Origin: Dryas octopetala
Taxonomy: Eukaryota; Streptophyta; Magnoliopsida; Rosales; Rosaceae
Direction of reading: 5' to 3'
Length of the DNA stretch: 64,000 bases
Assembly (NCBI GenBank): GCA_963921425.1
Contig: OY992838.1
Coordinates: 8,990,001 to 9,054,000, forward strand
A program made the translations under genes and the position numbers. Position 1 is the stretch's first letter. Each line of letters begins with the position of its first letter. This document shows, piece after piece, positions 46,779 through 59,788 of the stretch. The notes below the pieces were generated by a model, which did not search any database, was not told the origin of the DNA, and worked only from the letters and a program-made list of their open reading frames with translations.

Positions 46779-49700
46779 AATTTCTTCAACACACAAAGGC
46801 AAAAGCTTTTGATAAAAAATTTGAAAGAGGTAATTATTGTAAGAGTTGCGCCCTTACTAAACAATTTAAGTTAATTGATTTTTGAATCCAACCCCACAAA
46901 GATAAATTTTTAGATCTGCTACTATCTATAGTGATTGGTTGTGATTCCAAATTATAGAACTTCTTAGTAGAACTTATTACGAACCACAAAAATTTAGTTC
47001 GAATGCAAAGAAATGATCCTCAAGAGCTCACATATTAAGTCAAAACGTTCTGTTAATTTTTAATGTGGGATATTATCATAATACTAGTTATAATGCATAC
47101 TTTGAATTTTCTACATGTTGCTTGTGATTAAAATGCATGAAATAAATGACATATCATGTGGAGTTGGTCCCAAATCCCCAATGACCTCAAATAACTCTCC
47201 AAAACTTGTGCCACGTTCGTTTACATATATATATGGACGTCTACATCTCAACAGCCAACGAGAAAATTAAATTTTAGCAATCAGCAAGGTGAGCAATTAA
47301 TTAAGTTATTCACTTGGACGAAAGAAATTGCACAAAATGTTATATGGACGGATGACTTTGTATAACATAAAAGGAGTTATTTAATGAAATAATCAAATAA
47401 AATATATAACAATATCGATGAAATATGATATTGTGTTTGATATGTGGAATCGTGGATATAAAAAGTTAGTAGTTAAGCCCTCTTGTACGGTTGTACCAAA
47501 AAAAAAAAAAGAAAAAAAAAGGTTAGTAGTGAAGGATAGCTGTCCATAAGAGATAGGAGGACGTGTACCAATTTCATGTGTCTAAAAAGGTTCGAATTTA
47601 TTGCATTTGCTTCAGCAATTTTTTATGAGGTTCCAGCCTTCCAGGTCATGAAAACAATTGCTATATTTTTTTTTTTTTTTGTCTTTTTTGTAAAAAGTTG
47701 CTGGGTGTCATCAAAGCTTAATGACTGGTTTTTTTTTTTGGCCAATAAGCTTTGAATGACTGGTTGAATAGCTCGACACCACAGAAGGTGACTGGTAAAA
47801 AAACTGGAATCGAAAAAATAAAAAAAATTATTTGTAGTATTTTTATGTGAATTACATTCAATTTTTGTGGAGTGGTGCAATATAACTGTAAGTTGCTAGC
47901 GAAGATTGCAGTTCCGTGACACGTGTTTACCTGAAGATCTGAAAGACATAAATACCCTTATGAAGACGTGATAGACAAAAATAATTTATCCAATAGTAGG
48001 AATGTAGGATACCACGTCTTAAACCTAGCAAAGAATTGAAACAAGATAAGGTAGAAAAGTTCAATAATGCTAGAAATATTAATTATTATCCCAGCTTTTA
48101 AAATAAACTAATCTAACTGACGAAATATAAATTTTTTACTTACTGCAAATAAATATAAATGAGATTTTAGAGAGATTGTTTTTTTCAGAGGCCATGTAGA
48201 TCCTTTAATTTAACAATTTATTGAATAAAATTTTATAACTTTTAAAATTCTAACTAAAGTTCAATAATATTGTAACCATTCCATATTACATAATATAGAA
48301 AATTAGGATTAAATGCCAAATTCTAATAATTTTTTGGCATAGCATAAAGTCCATATAATATTTCAATTGAACTATCAAATTTAAATGTAGTTTTTTAGAT
48401 TAAGTCACAAACATGTTGACCAATTTGATTTGAGTATTTTCCATTTGACATTTTTGTCCTTTAACCCACATATGATGGGTGTTAGTTAAAATTTATAAGA
48501 TTTTGACAAAATTACCCTTGAGACTTTTATATTAGCTTGAAAATTTGCTAATGTAGTCTCAACTTCACATTTAGTTGTGACTGTACGACACTTACAATTT
48601 CAAATTTAGTTGTGACTGAACGACAGTCACATCTAAGTTGTGAGATAGTCACAGTTAAGTTGTGACTTAATTAAATTTATTTTAGAAAAATTATACTACA
48701 ATATTGTATAAATAGAGGTCAAAACAATACTTTTACTCAAAATAATACATAGTATAGTTGTGTGAGTTGTCTCTTTCAATTTACCAAGATAGTCACAATT
48801 AAATTGTGACTAGATTGATTTTATTTTATTTTAATACAATATAGTATAAATTAATGTAATATTTGTGATGTAATATTATTTTTATTTTTTTTATTATAGT
48901 GGCATGTGATGTAATATTTGTAAATTCTAATATCTTTTACTTTATTATTTTGTTTGACTTTTCAACTAGTATTTAATCTAAAATATTATTTAATTTTGGT
49001 ACCTAAACTAAAAAATTATTAAAATTTAGTAGGTAAAATCAATGGACCTACATAATATTAGTCCATTTGTTTTAATTTTTTCACACATACCATATGCTAA
49101 GCCCTTGGTGGTCATTTTCGAGTGTTCGGCAGTGTATTTTTACTTCTTCTTAAGCCCAAAATCTCATATTTAAAACCTAATATGCAGCCTCCACAAACCT
49201 TATTTTATACCCTATAAAGGTATGAGGTGAACCCGTCCCCTATACCCTTAAAAAATAAAAAAATAATGACATATTTCTTTGACAAGGCAATGGTCAAAGG
49301 GCTTTATTTAGAAAAAATAAGGACTTTATTTAATAAAAAAACAAGTCCTAATGTTTTTTTTCTAAATAAGAAATGTTAGAAGATTAAACTCTAATTTTCT
49401 TGTTTTTTTTATCTTACTTAGAGTAAGTCTGAAAATATATAAATAAATGACTACCACATCTTGGGATTTATAAAGTTGAGATGGCCACTAGTACTACTCA
49501 AAAATGTTATACTAGTGTCAATTGGTACCCCTCGTAGATGTGATCATCAGCTCTTCACTTTGATCCAGACCAAAGTCATAAATTTCGAAATTTTTGGCTA
49601 AATTTTGCCAAAAATTTTGTTTTTTACAAGGATGGAAATTTAAATACATTCCTATATATTTTTCGTGAATTTTTTGATTTTTTTGACGGTAATATTGGTG

Positions 49701-49880
49701 AATTTTTGGTTGGATATTTCGGGTAATCTTTTAGGGTTTTTTTTAATAAGTTAATTTGGACAAAAGTAATTTTTAAAAAACTCAAACGCGGAAGCCCAAT
49801 TCCCAGCTGGCTCACATAAAAATCAGGTAATACTATAGCGGCGTTAATGTAACGTGCTACAGTACTTTTGATAATTGTTA
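46779..49880. other. AT-rich intergenic DNA with small hairpins
   Basis: No gene was seen. Between 48560 and 48830 the word TTAGTTGTGACT and its complement recur, including the hairpin AGTCACAATT-A-AATTGTGACT near 48790. T-runs lie at 47665-47681 and 47730. Short open frames here lack codon bias or domains. Confidence 0.4.
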
Positions 49881-49894
49881 TTGTCTAACAATAA

Positions 49895-50045
49895 CTATTT
49901 AAATTGTAAAAATACACTATTAATTGCTACTGTTTAGCAGTAATTATTATTATTGCTGTATAACAGTAACTATTTAAATTATAAAAATATACTATTAATT
50001 GCTACTATTTGGCAGTAGCAATCATTATTACTATGGCAATTTGCT
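49895..50045. repeat. Two-copy tandem repeat of about 73 bp
   Basis: TAACTATTTAAATTRTAAAA followed by TATTAATTGCTACTRTTTRGCAG occurs twice (from about 49899 and 49969). Each unit also contains small CTGTTATACAGC-like hairpins. Confidence 0.7.
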
Positions 50046-52107
50046 TTATTTAAAAAAAAAAACATAACGTGGACTTATTTGTCATTCAACTTTTTATGTA
50101 GGTATTTTTGTATAAAAGACTTTAAAAGTGGATTTTTTTGTAATTAAAGGCTAAAAGGGAAATTTTTCGCCGAAGCCTCCTTTGCACCGCCTTCCTTATA
50201 GAAGCCGCCAGGTTGAATAATAATAACTCCACAAAAATTCTCACTTTGTTCAAAATTTTCTCATAAAAAATCTATCTTTTAGTCTCAAGTTTTCAACCAA
50301 CAAAACAAATTTACATAAAGTAATACTATATTTCTCTTTCATTTTGTTCATTTGTTTTAATTTTTCTTGTCTTTAAATAATAATAATATTATTAATTAGT
50401 TCATTAAAAAAATAATAATATTCTTATACTTATTATCCCTTTTACTATTGCCAAGCATTGTAAGAATATTTAACTTTATCTCTTTAGCTTTAAATAATGT
50501 TGTTATTATTCATCTCATTAGTTTAATGTTATTATTGGTCATCATGCATGCATAGCCCTACTCTTATATTGAAGCATATATTAAAGTATCCATATATTAA
50601 TATTATATATATTCTAATTAATGTTATTATGATACATATATTAAAGTATATATACTGATATACATATTATAAGAACTATATATACTTAATGTACCTCTAT
50701 GCAACCCCAATTTACTTACTGAGGCTTTATACATAGAAAGGTGAATTAAATTAAATCTCAGAAATTAATGAGCAATTTTTAAATAACCAAGTCTAACACC
50801 ACGCATTATATTAATCTGATTTTTTTTTTTTTTTTGGTTTGACGATTTCATATTAAACTCATTATGTAATTAAGTTTCTTCAAATTTCTGTTCTTTCAAA
50901 TTTGTAGATACTTGATTAAATAAACATCTTTTAAAGTTTCATTGGAGATTTTCAAAGTTTTCTCACAATTTTCACCATTTTTGTCTAATTTTTACTAATG
51001 AAAATTTCCGTATTTCTTTCGTCAATACCAAAATTAAATTTAAGACTTTGATCCAATCCCTAAAAAACAGAGTTTATGTAGTACTCAGTTGTGTCAGTCT
51101 CACCTGATTTCTTAGGGACACACACTCGTACCAATATTTAATAAGTGAAAATTACCTCGAGTTTGACTTTCCAATGGATATATAAATCCCACAAAAGAAT
51201 GGCTTTGAAGACCAAGGAAAGAGATGAATTTTCCATTTCCATGTTGTAGATTTAGCTAAAATATCATAATAGCTTTCATACCTTTAATACTTGTGCATCC
51301 AAACATTCATAATCAACACTTTTAAATACTAGAATGGAAATGCTGGAATCCATTAGTTTCTGAAAAAATTAAAAAAACCATTTCAGGGAATGAGTTTAGA
51401 ATATCCTATTACAAACACAACCACCAAAAATAATGGCAGTCATCCTACATCAATGTATGATTCTTCAGTAAACATTTTGTAGCCACAAAACTAATTTGGA
51501 AAAAGGTAACACACATTCATGTCTCAGTCATTCCCCAAAAAATAATATAATAAGTAATAATTTGAGGATTTGTAGACAACCCCATCCCAACAACCACAAG
51601 GCACTTTGGTAGGGGATAGAAGTGTGTGGTGAGAGGGTCTTCGGTGGGGCGTGCCCCATACAAGATTAATGCGTGTGTGGTTCAATCTGAAGACTGTTCA
51701 CTCAGGCAATTAGTGTCTGGTGGGAGGAGCAAGGGTACTAATGGTAGGTAGGCTTCTTATTGTGTGTAATAAGGGTTACAGTAGGTGGCGTGGTATTTAA
51801 TGACAACCCACAAACAACAAATCAAAATAATATCTGATGCTTGAATGGTACTTTTCCATGTGCAAAAAAAATATCAACCCACATTTCAAGAACCAAAAAA
51901 AAAAAAAAAAAACAAAGGACAATATCGACCCAGAGCCGACTGCTGCAACTGCAATCAACCACCTCTAATAAAGGCTTGTCCAATTGAAAACAATTTGCTC
52001 ACAAAGCAGTTTTTTCATGGCACATTGAAAACAATTTGCTCACCTTGCTGTTCCAGGCTGCACGCTTTATGTTTAACTTTAAGTCGCAAAGAAAATTACT
52101 TGGCTCT
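50046..52107. other. AT-rich intergenic DNA and 3' UTR of the TRM9-like gene
   Basis: No gene was seen. 51590-51800 is locally G-rich (GGGGCGTGCCCC palindrome at 51645). An A-run lies at 51894-51911. The last few hundred bases are probably the 3' UTR of the minus-strand methyltransferase gene. Confidence 0.4.
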
Positions 52108-54409
52108 TTATAATGTCTTCTCAAGGACAATACACCAGTTGGATTTGTCAAAAAATCGATCCACAATTACAGCATCGTCCATACCAGATACCAACCTGCA
52201 TAATACAGAAAAAAATAAATGAGCTGGAAAAAAAAAAAAAAAAAAAAAAGCTAAGCATCACTTATAAGTAGATTGTCATGACATAAAGTAAATACAAAAA
52301 TTAAATGCCTGGAAAGAGAATAAATAGAGCAACAAAGAGGGGAGGAAAAGAAGAGAGAATACATAGAACGCCTATCGTAGCTGTTGTTGTTCTTATTATA
52401 GTTATTTAGCAATTCAAAGGAATATGCTATACCATGATGGGGTACATACTACGTACCCATACTGTTAGATCACATATCATTGATCCCTCAGCAGGTTATT
52501 TAACTCAATTAGAAACATAAGCGTTGCATCAACAAAGTAACTAGGGAGTAGGTGAGAAGCTAACTGAAGCAAGTACTAAGTCCAAATTTTTTAATTTGGG
52601 CTTCCTCTCCCACTGGGAAGTCTGGTCCATTGGCCTCAGTGGGCTTCTGTCCATACTCATTTGCTTGTAGAGGTGGCCTCTTTAATTCTAACATTTTCTC
52701 ATCCAATCACACTGTTAAATATGATTGAATTGAAAAAGAAAATACATGACTTCGAGCCATTGCATTCCTTTTCCTATAAGCAGTGACTCATCTTTCAGGC
52801 ACAAAGTTAACAAATTGGGTGACATGAGTATTAGCCACACATCAATCATAAGTTTAAAAGTGAAGTTTCTTGTTTATATATGCCTATTTAACTAGCTATA
52901 TATTACCCCACACCTCTTATCTGTTTTCTATATTATAAGAACCTTTAATAAATCATTTTTGATAAGTAAAAACTTTGGACCATTTTTTGATTTAGGCAGG
53001 GACACATCAATTATTTAACCACATTCTACAATTCCAACTCCTTAAGTACTGCTCTAATGACCCAGTTGTCATAAGAAATCCATATGAATAGATGCACCAA
53101 AATTCCATCCTAATAGGCAGTAGACATGTAAAAGATTAGTTTTGCTTCCTGTGAGTGTACTATCTTTGCTGCAAGTAATGTTGATTCAATTTGAGCAAGC
53201 CAGACACAACAGAGTACAACAGGAGCAAGAAGACATAACGAGCCTTAATTTGGAAAGGCAACAACTGGAGAACAACGCACACAGAAAATATACATACAAA
53301 TGGAAACAATATTAAAGAAAATAATGTTACCTTTCAAGCTCGCCTTCACTGAAAACATGGTAATATCTGTTGTACACTACAGCACCCTTTTTATCATCTT
53401 TCTTTGCAAGACCATTTGCAAGAGCACAAGCAGAAGCACCACTTACTTCAGCACGATGATATGGCAAATGCCAGGGCACGAAATATTCTTGTTGATTATT
53501 TGTATTATTTACATCAATAGAAGCCCCCGAATAACCTTCATTTTGAGAGGTTGTTTCCTGCAAACTCCGCATAACACTCTGGTTGAAACCTTTCACATGC
53601 TCTCCCAAACTATTCTCCTCTGTTTCTGGAATGCTTTCCAATGTGCGGGATGAAGGGCTACGAACGCGAGGACTACCAGGTCCTATCCACTCTTCTCCAT
53701 ACTTTTGGGTAAGCGGGGTCCATTTGGAAACTAAAGATTTATCTTCTTGTTCTACAGCCCAAACAGTTATTAGCACTAGACCACCCTTTTTCACAACTCG
53801 GACTAACTCTTCGATTGCTTTCTTCCTCCTGCTCTCTGTACTTAGATGATGTAATACAGCTATTGAGATCGCTGCATCACCAAAACCAGTTCTATAGGGA
53901 AGATCTAAAGCATCTGCAACCAAAACTTCATGCCCTCTATCTGCACAAATTTTAATAAGAGGAGCACTTATATCGCATCCTATGGAAAAACAATCAGGCT
54001 TAAGACCCAAGTACTTCCCATTTCCACATCCTGCATCCAGGACAAGAGATCCTGAAGGTAAGGAAGACAAAAAATTGGCTACTTTTGGCCACTTAGAAAA
54101 CCGAGTGGAACTGAAATGGGGTGCAATAGCATCATAAACATGATGGACATACTTCTTTTCTATTTCAGGAGTGGATTGCACATTTAGGGATGAAGATCTC
54201 TGGCTGTCACTAGCTGATTCAGATTGTAGGATGTGAGATTCTCCATCAGAAGCAAAAGTACGCAAACTAGAAAGGCCTTTTACCTTGACTTCTCTCATAG
54301 TACTGAAGATTCCTGAATGAAAAACACTACCAGTTATTACGGTAGGAAGATAGAAGGCCTTCCAAGACAGATAATAGCATCTATTTGCTCTTAGAACATT
54401 ATAAAACAT
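52108..54409 (-). CDS. TRM9: TRM9-type tRNA (cm5U34) methyltransferase
   Basis: Two coding exons (53331-54409, 52108-52195) give 388 residues. The class I SAM-binding site is clear: VLDAGCGNGKY at ~123-133, the acidic loop SIGCDIS, then VADALDLPYR, and motif IV-like AISIAVLHHLST. The C-terminal part has the Trm9 signature PWHLPYHR ... YYHVFSEGELERLV ... DRFFDKSNWCIVLEK. A Ser/Gln-rich insertion separates the two parts, as in other eukaryotic Trm9/ALKBH8 methyltransferases. The enzyme makes the methyl ester of cm5U at the tRNA wobble position (mcm5U), acting with TRM112. Arabidopsis At1g36310 (AtTRM9) is the likely orthologue. A TAA lies in frame just upstream (54428-54430), so ATG 54409 is the first start; a second in-frame ATG at 54298 begins MREVKVKG. 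The 37 residues between them have few acids and several aromatics. Confidence 0.85.
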
Positions 54410-55340
54410 CACCCGGAACACTGTATCTTATCAGAAATAACCTGCCAAAGGACCAAGGTTAATAAATAAGGTCACAATTTTAGAGACATACAATTTCATT
54501 ATCCTGATATGTAGACCAAATAACCATAACAATGTGTGTAATAAGTGCTATTTTTCACTAAAGTTTGTATATCCTATGATATAAATCAAATAACAAATAA
54601 AATTAGGAAGCAGTTGCGGAAAGCACCAAAAGCAATCATAGGAAGCACAAACTAGCACATTTAATTCTAATCCAAGCAACTGAACCAAATTAGGAAGGAG
54701 AAAGTAAGACACCAATCGGTCAGTGACTCATATTTTCCTTAATCCAAGTTCTTGAAAGCTGAATGAGGCAAGGATATTTGTCAATTACTACCTCCATAAC
54801 ACAAATTTCAAAGGTGTTATCCTTTCCAGAAAGCAAGGACCTAATAATAGTCTATCAGGACAGGAACTCCTACCCAGTTTAAGGATAAATAACTATGACC
54901 CCTGTGCCTAAAAATTATATTAAACTGCTTACTAGCACAGCTTCCCTATTAAGACAAGTCATTGGTCCCTAAGAAATACAATATGGCCATCCCATGAATG
55001 CATAAAAATCCTAATGTCTATGCATTTTGGTCCATTATAGTTTCAATCTTTTCCTTTCATTATTTTTCGCGCTATTATAGTTTATGTTGACTGAAGAGTG
55101 AAATGTGTGTGATTGTGGTTGTCCCAATTTTCTGATAAGCTTCTTGTTTTGGGAGATCAAATTGGTCAATTGGAAACTTCAATCACAACCCCAACTTTTC
55201 ATGACCAAATTTAGTGCTCACTGTATTAATTGAATTTAGGGTTTCAAAAAGTCTGGATCTTAACAGAGTTACTAACAATACAATAGCCAGAACGAAATAT
55301 ATTATTGAAAATCAGCTAAACACAACCTACATACATGCAA

Positions 55341-55372
<32 letters not shown>

Positions 55373-55378
55373 GAATAT

Positions 55379-55411
<33 letters not shown>

Positions 55412-55629
55412 GACCTGATCCAGCAGACATGACAGCAGGTGAGGGCTAAGAGCTACCTTTGTTGAAAGTGAGGAGCTGAAGAAGAAGCTTAACTAGGGGC
55501 TAATCCAAATACTGTGGATTGCTTCTGTGACTGTGCTTGAATTAGGGTTTTTGACAGAGGAAGACACTACAGGGGCAGTGAGAAACTGAGTGGAGAAGTA
55601 GGAGTTAAGAAGTGAACAAGCCTAGGGTA
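54410..55629 (-). promoter_or_regulatory. Leader intron, 5' UTR and promoter of the TRM9-like gene
   Basis: An acceptor (GGCAG ending at 54440) and a donor (AAAG|GTAGCT at about 55456) suggest a ~1.0-kb leader intron, with the non-coding first exon near 55457-55610. Inside the intron lies a compound microsatellite: (AC)7 at 55341-55354, (AT)9 to 55372 and (GA)15 at 55381-55409. The first exon boundary is inferred. Confidence 0.5.
55341..55409. repeat. Compound microsatellite (AC)n(AT)n(GA)n
   Basis: Three adjoining perfect dinucleotide runs, about 7, 9 and 15 units. It is likely to vary in length between individuals. Confidence 0.95.
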
Positions 55630-56571
55630 AACATTGTGAATCCTCCATGCCAACCGTCGATTACCATGTCATGCCACGCCATTTCATTTCAGGGTGTCAC
55701 TATTTGGACTCAAATTTTTTTATTAATAGTCCCAACTCCCAACATATTTTTTACATCTAATAGAAAATTAAAAATTATAAAAACTTATTAGTATACTTAA
55801 CAAATTTTCCTAAATTACTCTTACTAAAACTTAACATCACATTAACATATTCTACTTTATATACCTAGCATAAACACTCAGCTCTATCTCCACTACCACC
55901 ACACCCAATTAAATATTTGTTATATAATTTGTGTTTGGGATTAAATAATTTAAATCCTAACCGTTTAATGTAGAATTTGAATTTGATGAAGAGGGTTATG
56001 AAATCAAAACTTGATCTAATTTAGCTCCGATCTGTTTTTGGTTGTCTGTGCGTATGTGCTCGGCTGTTAGTGAACTAGATTTCTTTAAATTCTTTTGTCC
56101 TTTTTGGTTTGTGAGAAAGCTGAGGAGAGTCATTGAAACAGGAAATGTATGATTATGTTTCATCACGTTGTTGTTGGTTTTGACTTTTAAGATAAACTCT
56201 AGGCTCAATGATGCTTATAGTAGCTAGGCTCAATCTACTGCTAATTAAAAAAAGAAAAAAGGTTATTTATTTGTTTGTGTAGATCTTATACTGAATTGAA
56301 GGATGCAGTTTGTGTTTGACGGATTTCAATGTTGCACTTTTTCTTTCTGTTTAAATTTTAAATTTAGAATTAGTCTCTCATATTTCAATAGTTTAAAAAA
56401 AAAATTAATTGATGAAATATAAAGTAATCAAGTATGTTGATATAATGACTGTCTATGTGATCCGAAGCTTTTTGTTTTAAATTTTTTTGCTTTTTGTTGA
56501 TGTTAGGTATAGATTTAAGTGAATTATTTTTTTAAAATTAATATTATGTTCTTAAAAGTTAATTAACATTA
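55630..56571. other. AT-rich intergenic DNA
   Basis: No gene, long inverted repeat or recognisable element was seen before the MITE at 56581. Confidence 0.4.
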
Positions 56572-56580
56572 GAGTAGAAT

Positions 56581-56921
56581 GAGTTAATTACACTTACACC
56601 TGCTGAGGTTTATCGTCTTTTCACATACACCCCTGGGGTTTCAATAATTACACATACACTTCCTGAGGCTTCAAAACTGTTGCATATAACCCCCTACAAA
56701 AGAAAAAAAATAAATAAACAAAAAAGAAAATATTTGTATTGAGATTGGACCTTACACCTTGAATAATCTTATTAGGCCATTTCACCCCTTAGCATGTTTT
56801 TTTGCATAATTTCTCATCATTTTTCGTTTCACTATAGAGAGTTATATGCAACAGTTTTGAAACCTCAGGGAGTGTATGCGAAAAAATGATAAACCTTAGG
56901 AGGTGTAAGTGTAATTAACTC
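56581..56921. mobile_element. MULE-type MITE with perfect 9-bp target duplication
   Basis: GAGTAGAAT occurs at 56572-56580 and again at 56922-56930, directly outside inverted repeats GAGTTAATTACACTTACACC / GGTGTAAGTGTAATTAACTC. The subterminal CCTGAGG / CCTCAGG words extend the arms to about 110 bp. A 9-bp duplication is the Mutator-like hallmark. The element is 341 bp and non-coding. Confidence 0.92.
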
Positions 56922-57467
56922 GAGTAGAATTGAAGGTTATATTTTTATTAAAGTATTAGGACTACTGATAAAAAAATTAGATCCGAATAGCGGCATCCTT
57001 CATTTTATTAAAAGAAAAATAATAGAACAAACTTTCTACCAAATTCTTTAATTTTGATGGATTCACTTTCTTGCTATTAAGATATAAATTTATTTTTCAT
57101 CTTTAAATATGTTTGTATCAAGGAGTAAAATTTCGATGAAATTTTCGTTTTTTTGGGGTATGAAAATTTTAACACCAAACCAACAAGATTTCGTCAAAAT
57201 TTTCATAATTTCGCTGAAATTCTCAAATTTTCGGCTTTGGGGGTGAGATTTTTCTAAGAAGTTTTTGGGTTTTGGGAGATTGAGGGAGAAAGAGAGGAAC
57301 TGAGTTTTGGGAGGAACTAAGGCCGTGAGGGAGGAAGAGATGAGGGGTTGGGTTTTTGATGGGTTTCAGCGACAGGGGGCGAGATGAGAGAGAAAGGGAG
57401 GAGGGAGAAAGAGATAAGGGTGAAGGTGGGCTGGTGATGGAGATGCCGAGAGAAAGAGAGATACAGG

Positions 57468-57470
<3 letters not shown>

Positions 57471-57506
<36 letters not shown>
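57471..57506. repeat. (GA)18 microsatellite
   Basis: A perfect dinucleotide run in a roughly 400-bp purine-rich block (57240-57640). A Leu/Ser open frame opposite it is a by-product of the repeat. Confidence 0.95.
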
Positions 57507-57508
<2 letters not shown>

Positions 57509-57857
57509 CACCGGGGGGTGGAGTCTGTGGAGAGAAATGAGAGAAAGAGATGAAGGAAAAAAAAAAAAAAAAAAGGAGTGGGGGAGCAGTTTTAACTTTT
57601 GTGGGAAAAAAATGAAAAAGATAAGAAAGAGACAGTGAAGTGAGAAATGACTATTGACTAATGAGGGGAAGACTAGAGAGCCACGGGGGAAAGAAAAAAA
57701 AATTTAGTGTTGATTGGAGTTTGGGGCCTTTAGGCAATTGGAAAAAAAAAATGGGGTTTCATTTAGTTGTTTTTAACCCATAATACATTTCTATATAAAA
57801 AATAATTAAAAATACCCTAAATGGCCTAAATCCTAATATCTTATATCATATCCTAAA

Positions 57858-58252
57858 GGGATTAATACCATTTTGCTCCCCAGACTATTACACTTGTATC
57901 AGTTTGCTCCCCAGACTTCTAATTTGGAAAATTAAGGACTCTGACTTTTTCAATTTTGCCAATTGAGGTTCTTTTGTCAATTTACACATTTTTTATCCAA
58001 ATCTTTGAGGGCAAAATGGTCCCTTCCAATTAGATCTTATCATTTTTTCCTCATGCATCATTTTTCCTCTTTTATTTCTTGCTAAATTTTGCTTGATCAT
58101 CTCGACATTTTAGATGAAAAATGTATAAATTGACGGAATAACCTTAATTGGTAAAATTGAAAAAGTCAGGGTGCTTAATTTTCCAAATTAGAAGTCTGGG
58201 GAGCAAACTGATATCTGTGTAATAGTCTGGGGAGCAAAATGACATTAATCAC
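57858..58252. mobile_element. MULE-type MITE with 9-bp target duplication, nested
   Basis: TATCCTAAA at 57849-57857 is repeated at 58253-58261. Inverted repeats begin GGGATTAATACCATTTTG and continue through GCTCCCCAGACTATTACAC, with arms of about 150 bp. 395 bp, non-coding. It sits inside the older 57119-58672 element. Confidence 0.9.
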
Positions 58253-58672
58253 TATCCTAAACAATATAGATTATAGAGTATATAGGGTTTAGTGTATAGT
58301 GTACAGATTATAGAGTATAAAGAGTATTATGTCATATAGAGTATATAGGGTTTAATATTAGGATTTAGTGTATAGATTATAAATAATATACTAATTTCAT
58401 TTATTCATTATACTAATTTTATTTAACCGTATTTGTCTCTAGCACACATTATATTCATCTTATATCACATGAAACTTACTATATAATTTGGTTTATTTAA
58501 TGTTTTTTTATCAATGTAGTAAATAATATGTTAAATAAACATATGGTAAAGTTTCATTCAAAATTTTCGTATTTTAATAGCAATTTTCATCGTTTTTCTT
58601 TAATTTTTGTTGAAATTTAAAATTCATCGAAATTTCCATCAAAATTTATGCGAAATCCAAAATTTTACTCCT

Positions 58673-59788
58673 TAATTTGTATGTTGTTTATATAAAAAAT
58701 GAACTCCATAAAGATATCATAGACTTTTATTATTTTAATTGAGTTAATCGTGGTATGATCATCGACCTTTATTGTGAGAATAAAATTAAAAGTCTGTAGT
58801 TTGAACTTTTAGATTAGAGATTTTGGTAAATAACTATTGCATTCATGAAAATTTTCTCAAATACTCAAAATTTTTCAAGTAAATTGTTTTAGTTTGGACG
58901 ACAAACGTTTTGACAATTTTGCGTAGAGTGTATTTCTTTTTTTTTTTTCATTGCGCTGCATTGCAGTTATGGTGGAGTTAGTGGTACGAGAAGGCGCAGT
59001 TATATTGATGAATTTAGATTATTAAGTTATTTTAGTATGATTTATGAGATTCTTTTATAAGTTTATGATAAGTTATAGTTATATAGATGTCACTGTAGTG
59101 TAAAACTCTATAATAATTTTGGGTTGGTAAGGCAGCGTTCGAGGTTCATTGATCTTATAATCTAAAAGCCTCCACCTTTGACTAATGAATACATTTAAAT
59201 TATTTTAGGCCCTTATTAGTCGAAATTTTTATAAATTTAGTACATATGAGAGTCTTCATAAACACATATATTCTAACAGAGGTACGATCGAACAAATCTT
59301 GTTCAAGTAAGGCCGTATACATATAACAAGGGCACAAGGCCGTATACATATAACAGAGGTACGATCTAACAAGACACATGCCTTTCTTTTTTCTTTTTTC
59401 TTTTTGAGAAAAACAAGGCACATGCTTTACAATCCAACTTTATTTTTAATTTTCCCTTTAACTCTCTTGTATGAGATGAAATCTATGATATAATGAGAGT
59501 TGGTAAAATTATTGAAAATATAAGATTGGATACTTTAACATCTTCTAAAGGGATTTGAATTCTCTATATTTGTGTATGACAAATTTAAGTTTGAGTTGTG
59601 TAATTCGATGTGAGTCATGCTTGTGAATAAAGATCTCACATAAGAAAAATGACATGATAATTTTTAGTATATTAACGGGTGGGCCACTATTAATAGCATT
59701 GAGACTTTTGAAATATAAACTCATGCCTGAATAGATCTATTTTAAAGCTGCAATTTCACCATAAGAAAACATATATATATATATATGT
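58673..59788. other. AT-rich intergenic DNA
   Basis: No gene was seen. A word AAGGCCGTATACATATAACA is duplicated at 59309-59354, inside a larger partial repeat of CAGAGGTACGATC. The segment ends in a (TA)n tract touching the next MITE. Confidence 0.45.

Larger units (their letters stand above)
57119..58672. mobile_element. Inverted-repeat element, about 1.55 kb, hosting another MITE
   Basis: AAGGAGTAAAATTTCGATG near 57119 is mirrored by AAAATTTTACTCCTT ending near 58672. The arms are AT-rich with repeated TTTTCGAAAT-type words. Flanks share TTTGTAT on both sides, suggesting a partly decayed target duplication. The interior holds a purine-rich block with a (GA)18 microsatellite, and the intact element at 57858-58252. 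Confidence 0.6.

Noticed and set aside
52141..52260. Plus-strand frame 51845-52222 as a gene
   Set aside because: It starts in a poly(A)-rich region and covers the antisense of the TRM9 last exon.
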